NCBI RefSeq assembly: GCF_039532215.1
Contig: NZ_BAAARN010000001.1
Span: 1,907,942 to 1,971,941, forward strand
Source: Pedococcus aerophilus
GTDB lineage: Bacteria; Actinomycetota; Actinomycetes; Actinomycetales; Dermatophilaceae
DNA: 64,000 nucleotides
Direction: 5' to 3'
Positions 42,298 to 48,777 of the stretch are shown here, piece after piece. Numbering within the stretch: the stretch's first letter is position 1; every line of letters begins with the position of its first letter. Both the position numbers and the translations under genes were made by a program. The notes under the pieces are model-generated. The model worked only from the letters and a program-made list of their open reading frames with translations. It did not search any database and was not told the origin of the DNA.

Positions 42298-44175
42298 CTA
42301 GTTCTTTCCACTGTTGATGGTCGGCAGCGCCGCCAGCTGGCCGGAGAGCCACTCGCCCTGCGCCTTGAGGCTGCCGAGCATGGTCTCGAGCGCGGAGTAC
42401 TGGCGCTGCAGGGTCTGTTGCCGAAGGGTCATGCGGTTCTCGAAGCTGGCGATGCGGTCGGTGTAGTCCTTGACCTTGTCCTGCTCGAGCTTGATCTGGC
42501 CGGTGACGTAGCCGTCGGTGGGGTCGGCGGCCGCCTTGGCCGTGTCGCCCAGACGAGTGGCCATCCCGGTCATGGTCTTCTCCACCGCTGCGGGGTCCTT
42601 CATATAGGCCGCCAGGAAGACGGCCTTGTCGAACGAGATCTTGCCGTCACGACCGACCTGGACCCCGGCCTTCGCCGGCAGATCCGTCGACGTGCCGATG
42701 ACGGAGTCGGCGAGGCGCCGCACGAGGTCTCGCGGCATGGAGTCCCCCAGGAGGACTCCGGCAGTCTTGGTGTCGGCGTTGTAGGCGGACTTGTCGGCGA
42801 TGTAACCCAGCGCGGCGTTCGCCGCGGTCACCAAGGCGTCCATCTTGGTGGCGATGCCCTCGGCATCCGAGGTGACGGTCACCGTGACCGGTGTGGTCGG
42901 ATCTGCCTTGGCCGCCGTGATCGTCACTCCCGGGAGAAGCCCCGAGACGGCGGTCGTGGACGACGTGACGTCGAAGGCGCCAGGTCCGGTGCCGACACGC
43001 AGGAGCGTGTCGGCACCGGCCTGGAGCTCGACGGTGCCGCCGAGGCCCGAGAGTCCGGGGGGAAAGGCCCCCTGGCCGAGCGACACGTCGGAGCTGGACC
43101 CCGTCGACATGGAGGTGAGCTGGAGGCGGTAGGCGTTGGCCGAGACCTGCACCGCTGTCGCCCGCACGCCCGCGCCCGCCCCGTTGATCGAGGAGACGAC
43201 CTGGGCCAGCGACGACCCGGCGCCCACCTCCACCACGGTGGCGGTGGCCGCCCCCGCCCGCAGACCGCCGGAGAGGGTGAAGACCAGGCTGTCGCCGTTC
43301 GCACCGGGGAGGGTGACCTGGTTGCCGCGCGTCAGGCTCGCGACCGTGGTGGCCACCCCGTCGAGGCTCACGACCGCGTCGGTGCCCGCGGCCGTCGTGC
43401 CGGTGTCGGAGAGACCGAGCGCGGTGTTGGCCGCCGTGAGGCGCAGGGTGGCGGCCGAACCCTCCCGGGTCGTCGCCAGGCGCAGGGCACCGTCGGGACC
43501 GGCGGAGGCGGTCAGGGTCCCGCCCGAGGCGCGGCCGACCTCGGCCGCGAGCTGGTCACGCGTGTAGGTGCCCTGTGTCAGCGTGATGGACGTGGGGGTG
43601 CCGTCCACCTCGACCGAGAGGGTGGCCGACCCGGCGTCGACCGTGATGCTGTTGCCGAGCGGTGCCCCCGTGAGGGACGCACCGGCCGAGGACTGCGTGA
43701 CCGCCAGGGTGTGCGCGCCCTTGGCGAGCTGGGGACCGGAGGCGATCGACGCCATACCGAGGGCCGCGGTGCCCTTGCCGAGCAGGAGGGGGCCGTCGGT
43801 CACTGCGGTGGTCAGCGAACCGACCGAGCCGCTGGTGACGGACGCGCCGGCGGTGGCGACGCTGCGCACCGTGAAGGTGGCGGTGCCGGGCAGCGCGTTC
43901 GGGCCGACCGAGGTGGTGGCCAGGCCCGGGAGCGAGGAGGTCGCGGTGGCCGAGGTCCACGCCGACGCCTTGGTGATGGTGTCGGGGATGAACACCTTTA
44001 CCGCGGCCTGGAGGCCGGTCAGGGTGGCATTCAGTCCCTGGAGCACGGCCGCCATGGTCTGGCTCTCGCTCTTGCCCTTGAGCAGCGGGTTGCCCGAGAG
44101 GCGCTCCACCGCCATCAGCTGGGTGATGATCTGGGTCGTGTTCAGTCCGGAGACGAGTCCGTCGATCGAGGCCAC
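42298..44175 (-). CDS. fliD: Filament cap protein FliD
   Basis: 625 residues. The FliD_N domain (VSGLNTTQIITQLMAVERLSGNPLLKGKSESQTMAAVLQGLNATLTGLQAAV) and C-domain (SFENRMTLRQQTLQRQYSALETMLGSLKAQGEWLSGQLAAL) are clear, with a long variable Ser/Thr/Gly-rich middle. Length is on the high side. The stop of fliC lies 85 bases upstream behind a strong terminator-like hairpin, so fliD may depend on read-through or a promoter I did not find. Confidence 0.93.
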   Translation of the reverse strand: MASIDGLVSGLNTTQIITQLMAVERLSGNPLLKGKSESQTMAAVLQGLNATLTGLQAAVKVFIPDTITKASAWTSATATSSLPGLATTSVGPNALPGTATFTVRSVATAGASVTSGSVGSLTTAVTDGPLLLGKGTAALGMASIASGPQLAKGAHTLAVTQSSAGASLTGAPLGNSITVDAGSATLSVEVDGTPTSITLTQGTYTRDQLAAEVGRASGGTLTASAGPDGALRLATTREGSAATLRLTAANTALGLSDTGTTAAGTDAVVSLDGVATTVASLTRGNQVTLPGANGDSLVFTLSGGLRAGAATATVVEVGAGSSLAQVVSSINGAGAGVRATAVQVSANAYRLQLTSMSTGSSSDVSLGQGAFPPGLSGLGGTVELQAGADTLLRVGTGPGAFDVTSSTTAVSGLLPGVTITAAKADPTTPVTVTVTSDAEGIATKMDALVTAANAALGYIADKSAYNADTKTAGVLLGDSMPRDLVRRLADSVIGTSTDLPAKAGVQVGRDGKISFDKAVFLAAYMKDPAAVEKTMTGMATRLGDTAKAAADPTDGYVTGQIKLEQDKVKDYTDRIASFENRMTLRQQTLQRQYSALETMLGSLKAQGEWLSGQLAALPTINSGKN

Positions 44176-44215
44176 GGCTGCGCCTCCTTCCTATCGCCAG
44201 TAGCGCTGGTACGTG

Positions 44216-44249
44216 GGCCCGGAGCCGAGGTCTCCCCCGGCTCCGGGCC
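44216..44249 (-). terminator. Hairpin behind fliC
   Basis: Perfect 12-base arms GGCCCGGAGCCG and CGGCTCCGGGCC with a 10-base loop, starting 11 bases after the flagellin stop. Likely terminator or 3' end stabiliser setting high fliC over fliD expression. Confidence 0.7.
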
Positions 44250-44260
44250 ACGTCACGGAC

Positions 44261-45319
44261 TCAGCCGAGCAGCTTGAGGACGGACTGCGGAGCGGAGTTC
44301 GCCTGGGCGAGCATCGAGACGCCGGCCTGCTGCAGGATCTGCGACCGGGTGAAGGACGTCATCTCCTTGGCCATGTCGGTGTCGCGGATGCGGGACTCGG
44401 CAGCCGAAGCGTTCTCAGCGGCGACGCTGAGGCTGTTGATCGTGTGCTGCAGACGGTTCTGGATCGCACCGAGGTCGGCGCGCTGGCCGGAGACCGTGGT
44501 GATCGCGGCGTCGATCGTGCTCAGCGCCGTGTTCGCACCAGACTGGGTCGTGACGTCGATCGCGGAGGTGACGGAGAACGATCCCGTGCTTCCACTGAGC
44601 ACCGTCTTGTCGAACGTGACGACCGCACCGCCGTTGGCAGCCGAGAACGTCGCGGTCTTGGCGGTGTTGTCGTACACACCGACGGCGTTGCCTGCGGTGT
44701 CCAGCACCTTGTTGGAGCTGTCGACGGTGAACTGACCCTTGACGGCGGTGCCACCGGAGATGGTGCCCACCGCGCCCGTGACCGAGCTCGCCTTGTCAGC
44801 ACCGGACAGGCTCAGCGAGGCCGTGCTGGTCCCGGAGATGGTGACTGACAGGTTCTGACCGGAGTTGGCTCCGAGCTGGAGGCTCTTGCCGGTGAACGAT
44901 CCGTCGAGCAGGTTCTGGCCGTTGAACTGCGTGCGCTCGGAGATCTTGTTGAGCTCCGCGCTGAGCTGCGTGACCTCCTTCTGGATGGCCTCGCGGTCCG
45001 AGACGCTGTTCGTGTCGTTGGCGGACTGGACAGCGAGGGTGCGCATGCGCTGCAGGATGGAGTGCGTCTCGTTGAGGGCACCTTCAGCGGTCTGGATGAG
45101 GCTGATGCCGTCCTGCGCGTTGGACACAGCCTGGTTGAGACCGTTGGACTGGGCGCGCAGCTTCTCGCTGATCGCCAGGCCGGCGGCGTCGTCCGCAGCC
45201 TTGTTGATGCGCAGGCCGGAGGACAGGCGCTCGAGGCTGGTGGACATCGCGTTCTGGGTGGAGCTGAGGTTCCGGTAGGCGTTCATGGCCGAAACGTTGG
45301 TGTTGATCTGAAGACCCAT
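44261..45319 (-). CDS. fliC: Flagellin
   Basis: 352 residues. Conserved D0/D1 ends: [55 protein letters not shown] and the C-terminal [43 protein letters not shown], with [16 protein letters not shown] in D1. The variable surface region (about 175-265) is short. The start follows AGGAAGAGGAAACC. Only one flagellin gene is in the window. Its leader has a sigma-28-like promoter and a CsrA-type hairpin. Confidence 0.97.
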   Translation of the reverse strand: MGLQINTNVSAMNAYRNLSSTQNAMSTSLERLSSGLRINKAADDAAGLAISEKLRAQSNGLNQAVSNAQDGISLIQTAEGALNETHSILQRMRTLAVQSANDTNSVSDREAIQKEVTQLSAELNKISERTQFNGQNLLDGSFTGKSLQLGANSGQNLSVTISGTSTASLSLSGADKASSVTGAVGTISGGTAVKGQFTVDSSNKVLDTAGNAVGVYDNTAKTATFSAANGGAVVTFDKTVLSGSTGSFSVTSAIDVTTQSGANTALSTIDAAITTVSGQRADLGAIQNRLQHTINSLSVAAENASAAESRIRDTDMAKEMTSFTRSQILQQAGVSMLAQANSAPQSVLKLLG

Positions 45320-45348
45320 GATGGTTTCCTCTTCCTTGAATGGGGTCG

Positions 45349-45373
45349 CGGGCCGTCATCCGTGACGAGCCCG
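45349..45373 (-). promoter_or_regulatory. Candidate CsrA-binding hairpin in flagellin leader
   Basis: RNA hairpin of ten base pairs with one bulged U; the upper stem is CGUCA/UGACG and the loop CGGA, closed by A-U. Two further GGA sites lie in the ribosome-binding stretch AAGGAAGAGGAAA. One upstream hairpin plus one site over the ribosome-binding region is the arrangement known for CsrA on B. subtilis hag. Confidence 0.7.
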
Positions 45374-45404
45374 TTTGTCGCTCCTCAGTGGACCGACACC
45401 AGCC

Positions 45405-45432
45405 TCATCGGCTGGTGGCTGGTGTCCCTGAG
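45405..45432 (-). promoter_or_regulatory. Sigma-28-like promoter of fliC
   Basis: On the minus strand CTCAGG (45432-45427), then GCCGATGA (45412-45405): TCAG-N15-GCCGATGA. Just upstream is an A/T-rich foldable stretch (45437-45457) that may act as an UP-like element. The leader is about 79 bases. Confidence 0.82.
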
Positions 45433-45482
45433 GTTTTGCCGAGAATTTTTCCCGGCAGGTTCTGGGGTGGTGCGGGGTGCTG

Positions 45483-46370
45483 CTAGTGACCGGCGGCGAA
45501 CCGGTCGATGCGGCCGTCGATGCGCCCGCCCTGGTGGGCGGCCTGCATGGTCTGGCGCTGGCGGTGGCTGGCGCGGCCGGCGATCTCGGCGTAGTACGCC
45601 GCGCGGCGCCGGGCGACGAGCCCGTCCTCCATGGAGGGCAGCTGGTCGGGGTCGAGGTTGGCGTTCATGCCGTCCTTGAGCATCTTGAGCGCCTCGGTGC
45701 GGATCTGGGAGATGCGCGACTCGGTGACACCGAGCTCGTCGGCGACCTCCTTGAGCGGGCGGTCCTCGAAGAACGTGGCGCGGATGACGACCTTCAGGCG
45801 CTCGGGCAGGGACTCGACGGCGGCCGCGAGGTAGCTCTCGCGCTCCCGCTCGACGACGACGGCCTCGGGGGTCTGGCTGTGGCGCGGGAGCATCGCGTCG
45901 GCGCCGGCGTCGACGAGGGCGTCGAGGCGAAGGACGACCGACTGGTGCAGGTCGCGGCCCACCTCACGGACCTCGTCGAGGCTGACGCCCAGGTGGGTGG
46001 CCAGCTCGCGCTCGTCGGGCTCGCGGCGCAGGGCTGTGGTGAGCGCGTCGCGGGCGGCCTCCCGCTCGCGGGCCTTGGCCCGCAGGCTGCGCGAGGCCCA
46101 GTCGAGCGAACGGAGCTCGTCCAGGAGGGCGCCCTTGATGCGGCGGGCGGCGTAGCGACCGAAGGGGACCCCGCGCTCGGGGTCGAAGGACTGCGCGGCG
46201 GCGGCCAGGGCGCCCATGCCGGCCGAGGTCAGGTCGTCGAGGGTGACGTGCGAGGGAAGTCGCACGCTCAACGAACGCACCTCGTAGTGAACGATGGCCA
46301 AGTGCGCACGGCACAGGCTGTCGGCATCCACCTGCGGCGAGCTCGGCTGACGCAATCCAGTAACAGTCAC
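45483..46370 (-). CDS. fliA: Flagellar sigma factor FliA (sigma-28 / WhiG type)
   Basis: 295 residues, GTG start. Region 2 (YEVRSLSVRLPSHVTLDDLTSAGMGALAAAAQSFDPERGVPFGRYAARRIKGALLDELRSLDWASRSLRAK), region 3 (REPDERELATHLGVSLDEVREVGRDL) and region 4 (LPERLKVVIRATFFEDRPLKEVADELGVTESRISQIRTEALKML) are typical. A C-terminal basic extension of about 60 residues after region 4 is longer than usual. It is the likely reader of the TCAG-N15-GCCGAT promoters. No flgM anti-sigma gene is visible in the window. Confidence 0.92.
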   Translation of the reverse strand: MTVTGLRQPSSPQVDADSLCRAHLAIVHYEVRSLSVRLPSHVTLDDLTSAGMGALAAAAQSFDPERGVPFGRYAARRIKGALLDELRSLDWASRSLRAKAREREAARDALTTALRREPDERELATHLGVSLDEVREVGRDLHQSVVLRLDALVDAGADAMLPRHSQTPEAVVVERERESYLAAAVESLPERLKVVIRATFFEDRPLKEVADELGVTESRISQIRTEALKMLKDGMNANLDPDQLPSMEDGLVARRRAAYYAEIAGRASHRQRQTMQAAHQGGRIDGRIDRFAAGH

Positions 46371-46429
46371 GGGGAAGACAATGCTGGTGCGACACGGGCG
46401 GTTCTAGCCGTGAGCGGCCTACGCAACTT

Positions 46430-46453
46430 TTCGGATGACCGAACTCATCCGAA
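46430..46453. promoter_or_regulatory. Perfect palindrome between divergent fliA and flgN
   Basis: TTCGGATGA and TCATCCGAA, nine-base perfect arms with a six-base centre, 60 bases upstream of fliA and 216 upstream of flgN. Candidate operator for a regulator of both directions; the protein is unknown. Confidence 0.55.
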
Positions 46454-46534
46454 TGGATGACACGTCAGGTAAGGCGTTGGTCAAGAAGTTCCACGTGACG
46501 GAATTCCGACGCCCCAGAGGGCCTCGTCGACACC

Positions 46535-46609
46535 CGCGGCGGCAGGCGCGGCGGCAGCCAGGCCGCAGCCAGGCCGCAGGTGGGGCGGCAGGTGGGGCGG
46601 CAGGTGTGA
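46535..46609. repeat. Nested short tandem duplications upstream of flgN
   Basis: Three adjoining tandem pairs: CGCGGCGGCAG(G/C) twice, CAGGCCGCAGC twice, and GTGGGGCGGCAG twice. They lie between the palindrome at 46430-46453 and the flgN promoter. Possibly slippage; no coding meaning. Confidence 0.75.
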
Positions 46610-46633
46610 CGCGGGTGAAAGTTCGCCGAAATG

Positions 46634-46661
46634 CTCACATCCACGGCGGGCCGGTCGATGG
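46634..46661 (+). promoter_or_regulatory. Weaker sigma-28-like promoter of flgN-fliW-csrA
   Basis: CTCA (46634-46637), then GTCGATGG (46654-46661) at the same spacing as the strong promoters, with one change in the GCCGAT core. The first in-frame GTG lies seven bases after the -10, the same distance as at fliM. Confidence 0.45.
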
Positions 46662-46671
46662 GAGGGCCGTG

Positions 46672-47184
46672 ATGAAGGTCGACAACGACATGGCCGCGAT
46701 GGCCTGCGCCGAGCTCTCGGAGTCCCTGTGGCGGGTCCGGGACCTCCTCGAGCTGCTTGCGTACCGCGTCGAGGTGCAGCGTGCCCTCGTCGAGACCGGT
46801 CGCGCCACCTGGATCGCCCGCTCGACCCGTGAGGTCGACCAGCTCCTCGCGGAGATCCGCACCGCCGAGCTGATGCGCGCCATCGAGACCGCGCCGGCCG
46901 CCCAGGCCCTCATGCTTCCTGACGACGCCTCGCTCGGCGAGATCGCGGCCGCTGCTCCGGCGCCCTGGGACCACGTCATCGGCGAGCACCGCCACGCCCT
47001 GCTCGAGGCCACCAGCGACCTGACCCAGGCCGCGCTGGCCAACCGCGACCTCCTCGCGAGCGGCGCCCGCGCCGTCGAGGACGTGCTCGCCCAGTTCTCC
47101 GGACCGCACACCTCCTCGACGTACAGCGCGTCGGGCACCCCCGAGCACGACCCCACCCGCCGCCTGTTCGACCAGAGCTCCTGA
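46672..47184 (+). CDS. flgN: FlgN-like flagellar export chaperone
   Basis: 170 residues, helical: ELSESLWRVRDLLELLAYRVEVQRALVETGRATWIARSTREVDQLLAEIRTAELMRAIETAP, then EATSDLTQAALANRDLLASGARAVEDVLAQF, fitting the FlgN family, the chaperone for FlgK and FlgL. The ATG follows GGGAGG at good spacing; an adjacent GTG at 46669 is an alternative if the mRNA is leaderless. The position before fliW-csrA matches the flgN-flgK-flgL-fliW-csrA block of Bacillus, here with flgK-flgL moved to the opposite strand. Confidence 0.75.
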   Translation: MKVDNDMAAMACAELSESLWRVRDLLELLAYRVEVQRALVETGRATWIARSTREVDQLLAEIRTAELMRAIETAPAAQALMLPDDASLGEIAAAAPAPWDHVIGEHRHALLEATSDLTQAALANRDLLASGARAVEDVLAQFSGPHTSSTYSASGTPEHDPTRRLFDQSS

Positions 47185-47188
47185 GGGC

Positions 47189-47620
47189 ATGATGACGACG
47201 ATGACCACCGCACCCCGACCCCAGGCGACCGAGCTGGCCACGATCCGGCTCGACGAGGGTCTGGTCGGGTTCCCCGGCACCGAGCACTACAGCGTGATCG
47301 GCGGCGACGGCGGGGTCTTCGAGCTCGCGCCCCTCGATGGCGACGGGCCCACCTTCGTCACCGCGGTGGCCGGCTTCTTCTTCCCCGACTACCACCCCGT
47401 CCTCGACGACGTGACCGCCCAGCGGTTGGACCTCAGCGATCCAGATGACGCCCTGGTGCTGGTCATCGTTACTGTGGGGGCTGACATCAGTGCGGCGTAC
47501 GGCAACCTCTTCGCTCCGGTCGTGGTGAACACACGTACCGGCGCGGCCGAGCAGGTCGTCCTCAGCGGGCAGGACTTCCCGCTGCGGGCTCCTCTCGTGG
47601 CTGCCGCCGCGGGTCGCTGA
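47189..47620 (+). CDS. fliW: Flagellar assembly factor FliW (CsrA antagonist)
   Basis: 143 residues with FliW features: IRLDEGLVGFPGTEHYSVI, DPDDALVLVIVTVGADISAAYGNLFAPVVVNTRTGAAEQVVLSGQDFPLRAPL. FliW binds flagellin and, when flagellin is exported, binds and inhibits CsrA. Several Met codons at the start (47189, 47192, 47201) make the exact start uncertain. It begins four bases after flgN. Confidence 0.92.
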   Translation: MMTTMTTAPRPQATELATIRLDEGLVGFPGTEHYSVIGGDGGVFELAPLDGDGPTFVTAVAGFFFPDYHPVLDDVTAQRLDLSDPDDALVLVIVTVGADISAAYGNLFAPVVVNTRTGAAEQVVLSGQDFPLRAPLVAAAAGR

Positions 47621-47677
47621 CCCGCCGCACACAGCCGTCGACCATGGCCCAGGAAGGGCCAGGGAAGGAGCCGGGAC

Positions 47678-48016
47678 GTGCTCGTGCTCAGTCGCCGCCC
47701 GCAGGAGAGCTTCCGCATCGGTCACGACATCGTCATCACGGTGCTGGAGGTCAGCGGCGACAAGGTCCGCATCGGCATCGACGCCCCCTCCCACGTCAAG
47801 GTGCACCGGCAGGAGGTCTACCTCGAGGTGCAGAAGGCCAACCTCGAGGCCGCGTCCGCCTCGCCGTCGGCCGCCGCCGACCTGGCTGCCGCGATCCGCG
47901 GCACCTCTGCGAAGCCCGCTACCGACGAGCCCGCTGACGAGTCCGCCGCACCCGAGCCGGAGGCCACGGACGTCGACGGCAAGGACGTTCAGGGCAAGGA
48001 CCGACCCGCTTCCTGA
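47678..48016 (+). CDS. csrA: Carbon storage regulator CsrA with long acidic tail
   Basis: 112 residues, GTG start. The first 62 or so are a standard CsrA: LVLSRRPQESFRIGHDIVITVLEVSGDKVRIGIDAPSHVKVHRQEVYLEVQKAN. The extra 50-residue tail is Ala/Asp/Glu-rich (AADLAAAIRGTSAKPATDEPADESAAPEPEATDVDG...). Typical CsrA is 60-75 residues. The 3' end (from 47956) is duplicated at 48491 inside the repeat array. It likely represses translation of flagellar mRNAs and is opposed by FliW. Confidence 0.93.
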   Translation: MLVLSRRPQESFRIGHDIVITVLEVSGDKVRIGIDAPSHVKVHRQEVYLEVQKANLEAASASPSAAADLAAAIRGTSAKPATDEPADESAAPEPEATDVDGKDVQGKDRPAS

Positions 48017-48079
48017 CCCGTCGCGAGACGGGTATGCCGCCTGCTCACCCCGCGCCATACCTCCCTGCCCCGCTTGCCC

Positions 48080-48166
48080 GACCAGTCGGCGACCCACCGG
48101 CGCAGTGGCTCCGGACGTCGAGCACGCGAGGCGCCGCGGAGGGTCGCGGTGTGTCGCCCACTGGTC
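48080..48166. repeat. Palindromic element, copy H1
   Basis: 87 bases, 19-base ends GACCAGTCGGCGACCCACC and GGTGTGTCGCCCACTGGTC (two mismatches). First member of the array behind csrA, 63 bases after its stop. Confidence 0.85.
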
Positions 48167-48241
48167 GCGGCCGGCCACCAACCCGGGCAGGTACGCCGCC
48201 TGCTCACCCCCGCGCCATACCTCCCTCCCCCGCTTGCCCAA

Positions 48242-48324
48242 CCGGCCGACGATCAGTTCGGCGTGCAAAGGCGCCGGCTGAGCACGCCACGTGACGCACA
48301 GACTGCGAGCTGATCGTCCGCCGG
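48242..48324. repeat. Palindromic element, variant H2
   Basis: 83 bases with different ends: CCGGCCGACGATCAG and CTGATCGTCCGCCGG (one mismatch). It sits in the same array with the same flanking spacer, so it looks like a second type of element in the same slot. Confidence 0.8.
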
Positions 48325-48400
48325 TCGCGGCCGGCCACCAACCCGGGCTGGCAGGCCGCCTGCTCACCCTCGCGCCATACCTCCCAGCCCCCGCTTGCCC

Positions 48401-48487
48401 GACCAGTTGGCGACACACCGGCGCCGCGTCTCCGGACGTCGAGCACGCGAGGTACCGCGGAGGGCCACGGTGTGTCGCCCACTGGTC
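48401..48487. repeat. Palindromic element, copy H3
   Basis: 87 bases, ends GACCAGTTGGCGACACACC and GGTGTGTCGCCCACTGGTC (one mismatch). Immediately followed by the duplicated csrA tail. Confidence 0.85.
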
Positions 48488-48615
48488 GTGGCCGGAGGCC
48501 ACGGGCATCGACGGCAAGGACGTTGAGGGCAAGGACCGACCCGCTTCCTGACCCCGTCGCGACACGGGTATGCCGCCTGCTCACCCCGCGCCATACCTCC
48601 TTGCCCCGCTTGCCC

Positions 48616-48702
48616 GACCAGTCGGCGACACACCGGCGCCGCGTCTCCGGACGTCGAGCACGCGAGGTACCGCGGAGGGTCGCGGTGTGTCGCCCACTGG
48701 TC
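48616..48702. repeat. Palindromic element, copy H4
   Basis: 87 bases, ends GACCAGTCGGCGACACACC and GGTGTGTCGCCCACTGGTC (one mismatch). Its interior is nearly identical to H3. Confidence 0.85.
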
Positions 48703-48731
48703 GCGGCCGGCCACCAACCCGGGCGGGTACG

Positions 48732-48769
48732 CCGCCTGCTCACCCCCGCGCGCAGGGGCGAGCAGGCGG
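48732..48769 (-). terminator. Hairpin at the end of the xylA operon
   Basis: Perfect 10-base arms CCGCCTGCTC and GAGCAGGCGG with a further CCCC/GGGG inside, nine bases beyond the xylA stop. One arm is the array spacer motif, so the terminator was built from or merged with the repeat. Confidence 0.65.
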
Positions 48770-48777
48770 GTGCGGCC

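Larger units (their letters stand above)
47956..48760. repeat. Segmental duplication carrying the csrA 3' end (offset 535)
   Basis: Sequence from 47956 (csrA codons for PEATDVDG onward) recurs from 48491 with about 95 percent identity by eye, through the stop codon, spacer and first palindrome, until about 48745. The second csrA tail has no csrA body. The block 48017-48777 holds no credible gene; it consists of this duplication and four palindromes separated by spacers sharing GGTA(T/C)GCCGCCTGCTCACC and GCGCCATACCTCC. Confidence 0.88.

Noticed and set aside
45437-45457. Terminator of fliA
   Set aside because: The hairpin has an A/T-rich stem and no T-run in the fliA direction; it fits better as an element upstream of the fliC promoter.
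17792-47184. Horizontally acquired flagellar island
   Set aside because: Base composition and codon style look like the flanks by eye, and there is no integrase, transposase or attachment site at the borders.
48291-48551. Small ORF ending in the csrA-like tail GKDVEGKDRPAS
   Set aside because: Only the duplicated csrA 3' end looks protein-like; the rest is palindrome sequence. I treat it as a duplication remnant.
48031-48760. CRISPR array
   Set aside because: Repeat period is about 160 bases, units contain long palindromes, spacers are similar to each other, and no cas gene is present.
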